A stretch of 39,733 bases of DNA from an uncultured Bacilli bacterium (GTDB taxonomy: Bacteria > Bacillota_I > Bacilli_A > RF39 > UBA660): the NCBI GenBank assembly GCA_947591505.1, contig CANQDM010000003.1, positions 1 through 39,733 on the forward strand, given 5' to 3'. The translations under genes were made by a program, and so were the position numbers. The notes under the pieces were generated by a model. It saw only the letters and a program-made list of their open reading frames with translations. It ran no database searches and had not been told where the DNA came from. Shown in pieces: positions 15,893 to 24,407 of the stretch. How positions within the stretch are numbered: the stretch's first letter is position 1; each line of letters begins with the position of its first letter.

Positions 15893-16336
15893 ATGAAAAC
15901 TGTTGTAAACAAGCATATTGGCTGTTATGGGATAATTACTAAAGAAGATAAAATTGTTTTAATAAAAAAAGCCCGTGGAGGCTATAAAGGTAAATTAGAT
16001 CTTCCCGGTGGAGGAATAGAACACACTGAACTTCCAATTGAAACTTTAAAAAGAGAAATTATGGAAGAAGTTGGAGTAGATATAAAAAAAGTAAAATTAT
16101 TTGATGTAACTGCCACTAATATTAAATGGCAAGTATGTAATGATTTAAAAGAAGACTTACATCATATTGGTATATTATACTTAGTAGAGATTAACAATGA
16201 TAAATTAAAAGAGGATGCTGATGGACTTGATTCTGAAGGAGCTAATTGGTATGAAATTAATTCACTCAGAAAGAAAAATCTTTCACCATTTACTATCTAT
16301 GCTCTAGAAAAATTAAATTATAAAATAGGTGAGTAA
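15893..16336 (+). CDS. Nudix hydrolase
   Basis: A 147-residue hydrolase of nucleoside-diphosphate-linked compounds. The Nudix box is complete: G40 x5 E46 x7 R54-E55 xx E58-E59 x G61, in GGIEHTELPIE then TLKREIMEEVGV. It starts MKTVVNKHIGCYGIITKEDK. The substrate cannot be told from sequence; MutT-like or ADP-ribose-type activity are both possible. It lies 23 bases after the 6S terminator and two bases before tcdA. The Shine-Dalgarno is weak (GGTGG), so expression may be low. Confidence 0.9.
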   Translation: MKTVVNKHIGCYGIITKEDKIVLIKKARGGYKGKLDLPGGGIEHTELPIETLKREIMEEVGVDIKKVKLFDVTATNIKWQVCNDLKEDLHHIGILYLVEINNDKLKEDADGLDSEGANWYEINSLRKKNLSPFTIYALEKLNYKIGE

Positions 16337-16338
16337 TT

Positions 16339-17010
16339 ATGTATGAAAGAATAATTAATTTAATTGGGAAAGATAATTTTAAAAAAATTCAAAATGCTAA
16401 AATATTATTAGTAGGAGTTGGTGGAGTAGGCAGTTTTGTCTATACATCTCTAATTCGTAGTGGTTTTATAGACATCACTATAATTGACCATGATAAAGTA
16501 GAAATAACTAATTTAAATAGACAATTAGTGGCAGATTTATCTACAATAGATAAATCTAAAGTAGATGTAGCTAAAGATATGGCAACATTAATTAATAAAG
16601 ACATCAAAATTAAGGCTGTAGAGGCATTTTTAGATAAAGATAATATAAATAATCTAGATAAAGATTTTGACTTTATAATTGATGCTTGTGATAGTTTAAA
16701 TACCAAATTAGAACTAATTAAGTTTGCTTATCAAAATAATATTAAGATAATTAGTTCAATGGGAATGGGTAATAGAGTAGATGCATCTAAAATAAAAATA
16801 ACTACACTAGATAAAACTAATAATGATCCTTTAGCTAGAAATTTACGTAAATTAGTAAGAGATAACAATTTAAGTATGAAAATACCTGTTGTTTGTAGTG
16901 AAGAAATTCCAATTAAAAGAAAAGAAGTAAACTCAATGATTACTTCTCCAGGAATAGCAGGTCTATTAATAACCAACTATATTATCAATGAAATTATTAA
17001 GGCTTCTTAA
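16339..17010 (+). CDS. tcdA: tRNA threonylcarbamoyladenosine dehydratase (ThiF/E1-like)
   Basis: TcdA uses ATP to convert t6A37 in tRNA to its cyclic form ct6A. The E1-like Rossmann motif GVGGVGS (26-32), the ATP/Mg site DHDKVEITNLNRQ (50-62), and SMGMGNRVDASKIKITTLDKT typical of TcdA are present. At 223 residues it is slightly shorter than usual (240-270) but ends in the expected SMITSPGIAGLLITNYII helix. Equivalent to Bacillus yrvM. The 3' end overlaps the 3' end of gpsA on the other strand by 14 bases. Confidence 0.93.
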   Translation: MYERIINLIGKDNFKKIQNAKILLVGVGGVGSFVYTSLIRSGFIDITIIDHDKVEITNLNRQLVADLSTIDKSKVDVAKDMATLINKDIKIKAVEAFLDKDNINNLDKDFDFIIDACDSLNTKLELIKFAYQNNIKIISSMGMGNRVDASKIKITTLDKTNNDPLARNLRKLVRDNNLSMKIPVVCSEEIPIKRKEVNSMITSPGIAGLLITNYIINEIIKAS

Positions 17011-17974
17011 TTAAGAAAGTTACTAAATTTTCTGGTTTTTGTTTATGATCAATAATATTTTTAATTAGAGTTATAAGTGGAATATTTATTCCTTTTTTCT
17101 TTAGCATCTGATAAATAGAATTCAAAGTATAATATCCTTCTACGGTATTATTTTTTAAATATTCATCTATTTCTTTAGGATTTTTAGTGTTACCTACTAG
17201 ATAGCCAAAAGAATAATTGCGACTTTTTGGACTAGAACAAGTTAAAAGTAAATCACCAACTCCAGCAAAAGAAAGAATAGTCTTTTTTCTACCACCTAGG
17301 GCACTAATCATATTTTTCATATCATGTAGTGACTCATTAATTAAGAATACTTGCGTAGATTCAGAATAACCTAAACCTTTTAGAATACCTGCTGCTATAG
17401 CAATAATATTTTTAATACTACCACATAACTGAATACCTATAATGTCTTTAGATACTCTTAATTTTAAAGTATCATTTGCTAAGTTTTTCATAACAATATT
17501 AATAGTTTTTTTATTTAAACCAGCTATGGCTAGAGCAGCCGGTTCATTATGAATTAAGTCTATTGCAAAAGTAGGACCTGATATAACGCTTATATTTGTT
17601 GTTTTAAGCGTATTTTTAACAACATTTGATAAAGTATTAAGCGTATTATCATCAATCCCTTTAGAAGCAATACAAATAGGTGTATTATGATAATATGGTT
17701 TTATATCATTACAAATACTATATATATACTTAGCTGATGTAATTAAAAAGATTAAACCTGTATCTTTTAAGGCTTCTTCATAACTTGTGGTAATAGAAAT
17801 ATTATCACTTAAAGTAACATCGGGAAATATACTTTTAATTTGATGGATTTTTAAAAATTCTTCCTTATTTTCTTCCTTTTCCGTCCAAAGCATAATAGTA
17901 TTATCTTTTCTTTTAGCAAGCATACTCGCAATACCTAAACTATATGCTCCCGTTCCTATTACAGTTATTTTCAT
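16997..17974 (-). CDS. gpsA: Glycerol-3-phosphate dehydrogenase [NAD(P)+]
   Basis: GpsA reduces dihydroxyacetone phosphate to sn-glycerol-3-phosphate for phospholipid synthesis. The 325-residue product has the N-terminal nucleotide fold GTGAYSLGIASMLAKR, substrate motifs SGPTFAIDL and GSIKNIIAIAAG (catalytic Lys), and GVGDLLLTCSSPKSRNYSFG. The dinucleotide loop is odd: the family's GxGxxG reads GTGAYS, so the third Gly is replaced by Ser with a Gly two residues on. Its ATG overlaps the rarA stop by four bases, so it is co-expressed with rarA. Confidence 0.94.
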   Translation of the reverse strand: MKITVIGTGAYSLGIASMLAKRKDNTIMLWTEKEENKEEFLKIHQIKSIFPDVTLSDNISITTSYEEALKDTGLIFLITSAKYIYSICNDIKPYYHNTPICIASKGIDDNTLNTLSNVVKNTLKTTNISVISGPTFAIDLIHNEPAALAIAGLNKKTINIVMKNLANDTLKLRVSKDIIGIQLCGSIKNIIAIAAGILKGLGYSESTQVFLINESLHDMKNMISALGGRKKTILSFAGVGDLLLTCSSPKSRNYSFGYLVGNTKNPKEIDEYLKNNTVEGYYTLNSIYQMLKKKGINIPLITLIKNIIDHKQKPENLVTFLIKKP

Positions 17975-19170
17975 TTTTCACCCTTCATTTCTTTATGTAC
18001 TTTATTTAAATTATTTTCGACTAAATTATTCTTATGTCTATAATATTTAGCATCTTTAATATTATCTGGTAAGTATTGTTGTTTAACCCAATCATGCGGA
18101 TAATTATGGGGATATAAGTAATCTTTACTATTTGTTTTAATATGATTTGGTACATTACCAGTATTACCTTTATGAATATCATTTAAGGCTTCATCTATAG
18201 CTGTTATAGCACTATTACTTTTAGGAGACAACGCCATTTCTATGGCAATCTCAGCAATGGGAATACGTGCTTCCGGTAAACCAACCCGCTCAGCAGCATT
18301 AATCGCGGCATCTAGTCTCGGACCAATACCAGGATTAGCAAGGCCGATATCTTCATAAGCAATAACAGATAATCTTCTAAAAATACTATCTAAATCTTCA
18401 GCTTCAATGAGTCTCGCAATATAATGAAGTGTAGCATCGACATCACTACCACGGATTGATTTTTGTAAAGCACTTAAGACATCATAATGCCCATCTTCAT
18501 TTTTATCATGAAAGAATACTGGTTTACTATTAATAGATTTTACAATATCAATATTTACAATATGATTATTAGTAGAGTAGTAAGATACTTCTAATAAATT
18601 TAAAGCATTCCTGACATCTCCTGAAGAAAGTGAGGCAATATACTCTAAAGTTTTTTTATCAATCTTAATACCATCTAACTCACCAGTAGCTTTTTTTAAT
18701 ACTTTAATTATATCTTCTTCAGATAATTCATGTAATTCAAATATTTGGCATCGACTCCTAATGGCCGGATTAATTTTATGATAAGGGTTACTAGTAGTAA
18801 GCCCAATTAAAATAATTGTTCCTTTTTCAATATGGGGTAGTAATATATCTTGTTTATCTTTATTCATCCGATGGATTTCATCAATAACTAAAATTAAATC
18901 ACCATAGAATTTAGCTTCTTCAATAGCCATTTCAAAATCTTCTTTTTTGGAAGTAGTTGCATTTAAAAACTTAGTACGCATACCAATTTCTTTACTAATA
19001 GCACTAGCAATACTTGTTTTACCAATGCCTGGCTTACCATATAAAATCATCGAAAAAATCTTTTTATTTTTAATTAAATTAGTTAAAATTTTACCATTAC
19101 CTATTAAATGATCTTGACCAACAACATCACTTAACTTTTGCGGTCTTAGTTTATCTGCAAGAACTTCCAT
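17971..19170 (-). CDS. rarA: Replication-associated recombination protein A (AAA+ ATPase)
   Basis: RarA/MgsA is a clamp-loader-like AAA+ ATPase acting at stalled forks. The 399-residue product has Walker A GKPGIGKT (45-52), Walker B LVIDEIHRM (about 93-101), sensor GLTTSNPYHKINPAIRSRC with arginine finger, and the C-terminal tetramerisation helices including AYEDIGLANP and KGNTGNVPNHI. N-terminus LADKLRPQKLSDVVGQDHLIG is standard. Equivalent to Bacillus yrvN and close to tcdA (yrvM), but on the opposite strand. AGGTGAATT precedes the ATG. Confidence 0.96.
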   Translation of the reverse strand: MEVLADKLRPQKLSDVVGQDHLIGNGKILTNLIKNKKIFSMILYGKPGIGKTSIASAISKEIGMRTKFLNATTSKKEDFEMAIEEAKFYGDLILVIDEIHRMNKDKQDILLPHIEKGTIILIGLTTSNPYHKINPAIRSRCQIFELHELSEEDIIKVLKKATGELDGIKIDKKTLEYIASLSSGDVRNALNLLEVSYYSTNNHIVNIDIVKSINSKPVFFHDKNEDGHYDVLSALQKSIRGSDVDATLHYIARLIEAEDLDSIFRRLSVIAYEDIGLANPGIGPRLDAAINAAERVGLPEARIPIAEIAIEMALSPKSNSAITAIDEALNDIHKGNTGNVPNHIKTNSKDYLYPHNYPHDWVKQQYLPDNIKDAKYYRHKNNLVENNLNKVHKEMKGEK

Positions 19171-19197
19171 TTGTAATTCACCTAACTTCTAATAACT

Positions 19198-19203
19198 ATT
19201 ATA
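19198..19203 (-). promoter_or_regulatory. rarA-gpsA promoter, extended -10
   Basis: On the minus strand TGATATAAT gives an extended -10 (TATAAT at 19198-19203), 28 bases before the rarA ATG. No clear -35. Confidence 0.6.
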
Positions 19204-19233
19204 TCAAAATAAAACCTATTAATAAATATTTTG

Positions 19234-19242
19234 TGCTATAAT
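19234..19242 (+). promoter_or_regulatory. Xer gene promoter, extended -10, very short leader
   Basis: TGCTATAAT (19234-19242). Start expected near 19249, leaving only about 11 bases before the GTG start and no Shine-Dalgarno. Confidence 0.55.
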
Positions 19243-19259
19243 TTAAATAGTGATGTTAA

Positions 19260-20147
19260 GTGAAAAATAAAGAAATAACTAATAAATATACCGAAGAATA
19301 TTTAAATTATTTAAAATATGTGCGTAAACTATCTAATAACACTTATGAATCATATCGTTATAATTTAATAAAAGTGGGTGAATACTTTAAAAATGATAAT
19401 CTTTTAAATTTATCAGAAGATGATATTAGAACTTTTTTATATAAATCTTCTGAAAGTAGTAAAACAAATGCTCATTATTTAACTGTTTTAAAATCATTTT
19501 ATGATTATATGTTAGATCTTGACCATATTAAACTAAATCCATGTGCTAACATAAAAATGCCTAAACTAGAAAAAAGTTTACCTAAATTTTTATCTGTTGA
19601 AGAAGTAGATAAGTTACTTGATATAGACTTAAAAAAACCTATTGATTATCGTAATAAAGCTATGTTAGAGGTATTATACGCAACAGGTATGCGTATAAGC
19701 GAATTACTTAATTTAACTTTAGCAAATTATAATTATGAAGATGCTTCTATTAAAGTAATGGGAAAAGGTAGTAAAGAGCGATATATTCCTTTAAGTGATG
19801 TTGCTATGAAATATTTAAATTTATATCTAAATGAATATCGTGGTTATATTTTAAAAACTAATACATCTGATTATATATTCGTAAATTATAATGGTAAGAG
19901 AATGAGTAGACAAGGATTTTTTAAAATACTTAAATCTTTATGCCAAAAGAGTGGTATTAATAAAGAAATATCACCACATATTTTAAGACATTCATTTGCA
20001 ACTCATTTACTTAATAATGGAGCAGATTTAAGAATTATTCAAGAACTCTTAGGACATGCTAGTATTTCTACTACAGAAATATATTCTCATATATCTAATG
20101 AAAAAATAAAAAAGGATTATGAAAAACATCCTCATTATAAAAAATAA
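19260..20147 (+). CDS. XerC/XerD-type tyrosine recombinase
   Basis: A 295-residue recombinase, the size of chromosomal XerC/XerD that resolves chromosome dimers at dif. SAM-like core-binding N-domain (about 10-92), catalytic domain with Arg145 (ATGMRISELL), Lys172 (GKGSKERYIPLS), HxxR His240-Arg243 (PHILRHSFATHLL), His266 (LLGHASI) and nucleophile Tyr275 (TTEIYSHIS). Overall closest in appearance to XerD. The start is GTG; the only nearby ATG (19253) is out of frame and stops at once. It lacks a clear Shine-Dalgarno. No phage or integron genes are near, so a housekeeping role is likely. Confidence 0.9.
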   Translation: MKNKEITNKYTEEYLNYLKYVRKLSNNTYESYRYNLIKVGEYFKNDNLLNLSEDDIRTFLYKSSESSKTNAHYLTVLKSFYDYMLDLDHIKLNPCANIKMPKLEKSLPKFLSVEEVDKLLDIDLKKPIDYRNKAMLEVLYATGMRISELLNLTLANYNYEDASIKVMGKGSKERYIPLSDVAMKYLNLYLNEYRGYILKTNTSDYIFVNYNGKRMSRQGFFKILKSLCQKSGINKEISPHILRHSFATHLLNNGADLRIIQELLGHASISTTEIYSHISNEKIKKDYEKHPHYKK

Positions 20148-20170
20148 GGAAGATATTTAATCATCTTCCT
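20147..20170 (-). terminator. Bidirectional terminator between xer and the 45-codon gene
   Basis: AGGAAGAT (20147-20154) pairs with ATCTTCCT (20163-20170). On the minus strand TTATTTTTTAT follows, so it best serves the small gene; it can also stop xer transcription. Confidence 0.65.
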
Positions 20171-20180
20171 ATTTAAGTAA

Positions 20181-20318
20181 TTATTTACTACGATTATTAC
20201 TACGGCTGTTATTACTTCTACTGTTGCATGATTGACTTCTGTTGTTAGCTTTATTATTAGCTTCTTTTCTGTTATTTGCTTGGCTTCTATTATTAGCCTT
20301 AGAGTTATTATTTCTCAT
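20181..20318 (-). CDS. Small Asn/Arg/Ser-rich protein, 45 residues
   Basis: A short gene with strong support: GGAGGT seven bases before ATG (20316-20318 on the plus strand), TAA at 20181-20183, then a terminator with a T tract. The product begins MRNNNSKANNRSQANNRKEA and repeats N-N-R/K-x units; it has one Cys, many Asn, Arg, Ser and Lys, and no hydrophobic core, so it is probably disordered and basic. It could bind nucleic acid, like small spore or nucleoid proteins, but that is inference. It is too short to match confidently to a family. Confidence 0.7.
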   Translation of the reverse strand: MRNNNSKANNRSQANNRKEANNKANNRSQSCNSRSNNSRSNNRSK

Positions 20319-20416
20319 ATTTCTTACCTCCTGGTATTATTATGGCTAAATACCTATAAATAATACTTAGAATGATAAGTTTATATTGGTAATAAATGGG
20401 CTAAAATTACCAATAT

Positions 20417-21163
20417 TTAGAAAATAAAATGATTAATAATAATTAATATTATTCCGATAATTAAACCTAAATAGATATGTTTGTTTTCTTTATATGAGAG
20501 AGCCTTAGGAAGCATTTCTTCAATGGATAAAGTAATCATAATACCTGCCACAAACAATAAAACTATACTAATCATCGTATTAGTTATATAATTTTTTAAA
20601 AATAAATAAGCAATTAATGCTCCCATGGGCTCAGCTAAACCAGAGAGAAGAGTAGTAGTAAGTGCTTTTTTCTTTGATTTAGTGGCATAGTATATTGGAA
20701 CCGCAATCGAAATTCCTTCCGGAATATTATGAAACATAATGGCCAGAGATAATTTAAGACCCAAGTTAATATCCTGCACACTACCTATAAAGGTAGCAAT
20801 TCCTTCCGGAAAATTATGAAGTAATAAGGCAATCATACTTAAAATGCCTAATTTATATAGTGAATCATTATTATCTTTAATGAGTTTATTAATAATAAAT
20901 ACTGCTAAACTTCCTAAAGCTAATGATAAGATAATAATAAATAAAGCTTTAGATATTTTATATTCAAATAAAATAGTAAATAAAGATGATGGAATTAAAT
21001 CAGTTATACTAATACCAATCATTATGGCAATTGAAAAAGATAAGCAAAAAGTAATAAACTTATTTATTTTCTTATTATCTATTTTAAAGAAGATAATAAT
21101 ACCACCTAATAAAGTAGACATACCAGCAAGTGTTGATATTAAAAAGGCATTTAATGTATTCAA
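20417..21163 (-). CDS. zupT: ZIP-family metal transporter (ZupT-like)
   Basis: Imports zinc or other divalent metals. The 248-residue protein has about eight membrane segments and the two paired metal motifs HNFPEGIATF and HNIPEGISIAVPIYY in the central helices IV and V, as in ZupT, plus a conserved Glu in the following GLAEPMGALIAYL. The start is TTG (21161-21163) with AGGTGAT five bases upstream. A 10-bp hairpin (20386-20416) follows its stop. No regulator adjoins it directly. Confidence 0.9.
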   Translation of the reverse strand: MNTLNAFLISTLAGMSTLLGGIIIFFKIDNKKINKFITFCLSFSIAIMIGISITDLIPSSLFTILFEYKISKALFIIILSLALGSLAVFIINKLIKDNNDSLYKLGILSMIALLLHNFPEGIATFIGSVQDINLGLKLSLAIMFHNIPEGISIAVPIYYATKSKKKALTTTLLSGLAEPMGALIAYLFLKNYITNTMISIVLLFVAGIMITLSIEEMLPKALSYKENKHIYLGLIIGIILIIINHFIF

Positions 21164-21546
21164 AAATAATCACCTAATTAAACTTATGATTATTTATGAT
21201 AATTAATTAAAAAGAGTAGTAATACTACAAATACTTATATTTTATTTCTCAAGGTTTGGTTAACATAATATACATTATGCCATTTTTGTACATGCAATAT
21301 TTTTGACTTAACAATTACTGATTTTACTACTATTTAGGCTATATTATAAATAATTATTACAATAATTAATAAAAATTCAAACTTTAAATTTTATTTATAA
21401 TTAAATTAATTTTTAAAATAATAATATTGAGAATATATTATAACCTTATTTATATTTTTAATTAGGATATAATACGCGTATATCCTATATTAATATATTA
21501 TATAAGGATATATAATAATTAATTTAAAAAGGGTAAGGTTAACTCC
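21164..21546. other. 383-base intergenic region, extremely AT-rich, with repeated AGGATATA
   Basis: No convincing gene on either strand. The sequence holds AGGATATA three times: 21464-21471, inverted at 21479-21486 around an ACGCGT centre, and direct at 21505-21512. The first two make a near-palindrome. A small hairpin GTAGT/ACTAC with T tract (minus strand, near 21215-21230) sits in the presumed zupT leader. It likely carries the zupT promoter, but no strong -35/-10 pair stands out. Confidence 0.4.
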
Positions 21547-22410
21547 TTATTTAACAGGCTTAACAGGAGTGGAACTTACCCAATGATATTCATCATTTTT
21601 ATCTTTTTTATATGTATGCTTATAAAGTGTGCCATACTTTTTCATGAATTTATAATCTATTTTTTCTTTTTTATCATAATTCTTTGTACATTCATCATTT
21701 TTATCTAGAGTAGTGTAATTTTTATAACATTCACTACTATTAATCTTTAAAAAGTAATCATATATTGTTAAAGTACTACCCTTCTCTGTTGCTTTTTCAA
21801 CAATTCGATAAATTGCTGATGTTCCATCAATAATATATGTATATGTCTCTGATTTACCACAATAATAATAATTGTCTTTTAAGTAGCAAATGTGAGAATT
21901 ATCATAGTAAAATGCTTCATCGCTTTTAATTTTTTCGCCAAATATTTTTTGATATGCATCTTCTATTGTAGATTTCTTTATTTTGGCAACACTGCATTTA
22001 CCAGTATCTTCATCAGAGCCAAATATCATATCATCAATTTTACATGTTTCTTTCTTTTTAGTTTTATCATACTCTTCTATTTCGGCGCCTTTAACATTAG
22101 CTTTTTGATATGCAAGGCATAATTTAATGTCTGCACTCAATTCTTTAGAAGTTATTTTTTTATCAGCATAATTAGAAAGGCCATTACAATTATTTAAATC
22201 ATCTGGCATTAAATAACTATGCAATTCCTTGACTAATTTATCATCTGTTGCAAGTTGTTTACCATTAATTAATCTATTAGCGATTAAAAATACTACTATT
22301 AGAGCTAATATTATAAGCATTGTTTTTAATAACTTATCTTGGGAAACTGTAATTTTAGCAAACTTTTTTTCACGAGCTTTTTTTTCGACCTCTTTTTTAT
22401 TACTTTTCAT
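21547..22410 (-). CDS. Membrane-anchored Cys-containing hypothetical protein
   Basis: A 287-residue protein with a Lys-rich cytoplasmic N-terminus (1-27), one membrane segment (about 28-44) and a large outer domain with about eight Cys, suggesting disulfides or a metal site. No family recognised. It follows the HTH gene by ten bases on the same strand and is surely co-transcribed with it, so it may be a sensor or target of that regulator. It ends in a Pro/Lys tail (STPVKPVK). Confidence 0.7.
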   Translation of the reverse strand: MKSNKKEVEKKAREKKFAKITVSQDKLLKTMLIILALIVVFLIANRLINGKQLATDDKLVKELHSYLMPDDLNNCNGLSNYADKKITSKELSADIKLCLAYQKANVKGAEIEEYDKTKKKETCKIDDMIFGSDEDTGKCSVAKIKKSTIEDAYQKIFGEKIKSDEAFYYDNSHICYLKDNYYYCGKSETYTYIIDGTSAIYRIVEKATEKGSTLTIYDYFLKINSSECYKNYTTLDKNDECTKNYDKKEKIDYKFMKKYGTLYKHTYKKDKNDEYHWVSSTPVKPVK

Positions 22411-22420
22411 TTACTTACCT

Positions 22421-23197
22421 CTAAACTTTTCTGGATTGTATCTCTGCAATTTTTTCAAATACTTCCGCAGCATTCGCTTCATTTATTTCATTATACCCAA
22501 GTTCTCTTAAAGCTTGAATTTTAGTTGTATTAAGTTGTTGCGTTCTAGATAATTTTTCTTCCTTTTTAGCCTCTATTTCTTGAACAAAACGTTTTCTACT
22601 CTCCACCACTTTACTTTTACTAGCACCGCCATTATTGTATAGAGTTAAAGCAGAATATAAGATACTTTCAAATATATATTGTTTGTCTTCATCAAACGCA
22701 TATTCTTCTGGATCAATAAAGCCATTTGTTTTAGCCATATATGCTAAAATATATTTAATTTCTGGTACATTATCCATAGATTGTAAAAAATTATATAAAT
22801 ATTTAACTGCATGAAGCCCACTATTAGATGAATCATCATCTTCTAATTTTTCTTTTAGGATAAAAGCAATATCATTTAATAATATTCTTCTCTCTTTATC
22901 AAGGCCTTTTAAATCTAGGAATGAATCAAGGTCATTACCATTCTTAACGCCAATATTAAGTCTTTTTTCCACTGCCATTAAGTACTCAGTATCAACTTTA
23001 ATCTTACCTATTTCTTCATTAGTACCTTCTTTTAAATCTAAAAGTTGTAATAATAAGATTTTCTTCTCTTTTGGCCACTTATCTAAACTATCTAAAACTA
23101 GATAATTATAGACCATTTGTCTTGATACTCCCAAATACTTTGAAAGTCTTACTTTTGAAACCCCTAATTCTTGTAATAAATTGTTTAACTTATCCAT
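22421..23197 (-). CDS. HTH-domain transcriptional regulator (XRE-like N-terminus)
   Basis: A 258-residue protein with an N-terminal helix-turn-helix (LGVSKVRLSKYLGVSRQMVY, about 11-30), followed by helical regions and a charged, coiled-coil-like C-terminus (about 205-255, rich in E, K and R). The helix-turn-helix resembles that of XRE/Cro regulators; the ligand domain is not recognised. First gene of a two-gene operon with the membrane protein downstream, under a strong promoter. Confidence 0.72.
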   Translation of the reverse strand: MDKLNNLLQELGVSKVRLSKYLGVSRQMVYNYLVLDSLDKWPKEKKILLLQLLDLKEGTNEEIGKIKVDTEYLMAVEKRLNIGVKNGNDLDSFLDLKGLDKERRILLNDIAFILKEKLEDDDSSNSGLHAVKYLYNFLQSMDNVPEIKYILAYMAKTNGFIDPEEYAFDEDKQYIFESILYSALTLYNNGGASKSKVVESRKRFVQEIEAKKEEKLSRTQQLNTTKIQALRELGYNEINEANAAEVFEKIAEIQSRKV

Positions 23198-23228
23198 GAC
23201 ACTCTCTACTTTCTACATTTACAATTTA

Positions 23229-23258
23229 ATTATATATAACTTAACACTTTTTTGTCAA
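23229..23258 (-). promoter_or_regulatory. Promoter of the HTH regulator operon
   Basis: Minus strand TTGACA (23253-23258), 18-base spacer, TATAAT (23229-23234), both at consensus. Confidence 0.8.
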
Positions 23259-23272
23259 CTGAAAAATGATTT

Positions 23273-23920
23273 TTATTTCAAATCATTTCTTTTTATGATA
23301 TATAATTTTTTGTTTTTATAGAAGCAATAAAAGATATCTTCTACTCTTAAATTCTCTTTATTTATGGCATATTCTAACCATGTTTTAGTTTTATGAATAT
23401 GTCTTAAAGCTTTTTCTTGTAATGATCCATCTAAAATAAGAGGCATTGGATAAGATGAAGGAATTTTAAATAAATTATACTTAAATATTGATAATTTACC
23501 ATTAGGTTCTAAAAAGGCATATTCGACATCTTCAATATTTTTAATTTCTTTTTGTCTTAAACTTAAAAGTAAGTTATCTAAACTATATCTTTGTTTAACC
23601 ATTTCATTATAATTTATTTTACCATTACAAATTATTAGGGATGGTTTGCCATCAAAAAATGTTCTAAATTTTCTTGATTTAATCGATATAAACGCTAAAA
23701 CTATTTCTAAGACAACTAAAAGTGCAATTGGAGCTATAGTTAGGAAGATACTATCTTTGATATTTTCAATTGATATAGCTATTAATTCCGCGATTAATAT
23801 TGATACCATTAAATCTATTACCCCTAACTGTCCTATTTCTCTTTTACCCATTAAACGGTAACAAAGTATAACATAAAAATAAAAGAAAGCAGTTCTAAAT
23901 AAGACTTGGAACAATTCCAT
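23273..23920 (-). CDS. DUF421 membrane protein (YetF/YrbG-like)
   Basis: About 215 residues: three N-terminal membrane segments containing LMGKREIGQLGVIDLMVSI, then the cytoplasmic YetF domain with GKPSLIICNGKINYNEM and DVEYAFLEPNGKLSIF. This matches DUF421, whose role is poorly known. The upstream ATG at 23953 is rejected: AGGTGATC lies just before ATG 23918-23920. In Bacillus yrbG lies next to yrzE downstream of tgt; here it is divergent from the yrzE-like gene, with identical AGGTGATC ribosome sites on both. Confidence 0.85.
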   Translation of the reverse strand: MELFQVLFRTAFFYFYVILCYRLMGKREIGQLGVIDLMVSILIAELIAISIENIKDSIFLTIAPIALLVVLEIVLAFISIKSRKFRTFFDGKPSLIICNGKINYNEMVKQRYSLDNLLLSLRQKEIKNIEDVEYAFLEPNGKLSIFKYNLFKIPSSYPMPLILDGSLQEKALRHIHKTKTWLEYAINKENLRVEDIFYCFYKNKKLYIIKRNDLK

Positions 23921-23993
23921 ATGATCACCTACAATTATTATGGTATTATTCATATATTTTTAATCACTTTATTATAATTTAATAGGTGATCTT

Positions 23994-24359
23994 ATGAATA
24001 AATTAATTAATTATTTAAAATATGTAGGTATATTTTTAATTGTAGAGTTAGCTTTAACTTTTATTACTAGTTTATTAAATCTTTTAGGTTTAAATAGTGG
24101 TATAACATCTATTATATTATTTATAAGTAATATTATTCTCTTCTTTGTTTTGTCTTTCTATAATGCTTATAAAAAACATAGAAAAGGTTTAATAGAGGGT
24201 ATTATCATAGGAAGTATATTTATTGTTTTAATGTTTTTAATTAAAATAATTCTATTTAATGGTGGTTTAGGTATCCCTACCCTAATCTATTATTTAATTC
24301 TATTAGTTACAAGTATCCTTGCTGGTATGTTTGGGGTAAACAAAAAAAGTGAAAAATAA
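23994..24359 (+). CDS. TIGR04086-family membrane protein (YrzE-like)
   Basis: A 121-residue protein with four membrane segments, a short basic loop YNAYKKHRKGLIEGIIIG typical of TIGR04086/YrzE, and a charged C-terminus. Function unknown. AGGTGAT is five bases before ATG. The gene is divergent from the DUF421 gene. In Bacillus both sit in the ruvAB-queA-tgt-yrbF-yrzE-yrbG cluster, whose other members lie further right in this window. A terminator overlaps its stop. Confidence 0.75.
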   Translation: MNKLINYLKYVGIFLIVELALTFITSLLNLLGLNSGITSIILFISNIILFFVLSFYNAYKKHRKGLIEGIIIGSIFIVLMFLIKIILFNGGLGIPTLIYYLILLVTSILAGMFGVNKKSEK

Positions 24360-24368
24360 TCACTTTTT
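24344..24368 (+). terminator. Terminator of the YrzE-like gene
   Basis: AAAAAGTGA (24344-24352) pairs with TCACTTTTT (24360-24368); the stop codon lies in the loop. Confidence 0.75.
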
Positions 24369-24407
24369 AAATTTCTAATATATATTTATTCTAATTTTAA
24401 TACTTAA

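Noticed and set aside
21547-23197. A defence system made of the HTH regulator and the membrane protein
   Set aside because: No nuclease, toxin, protease or NTPase motif is seen in either product; a plain regulator/membrane protein pair is enough.
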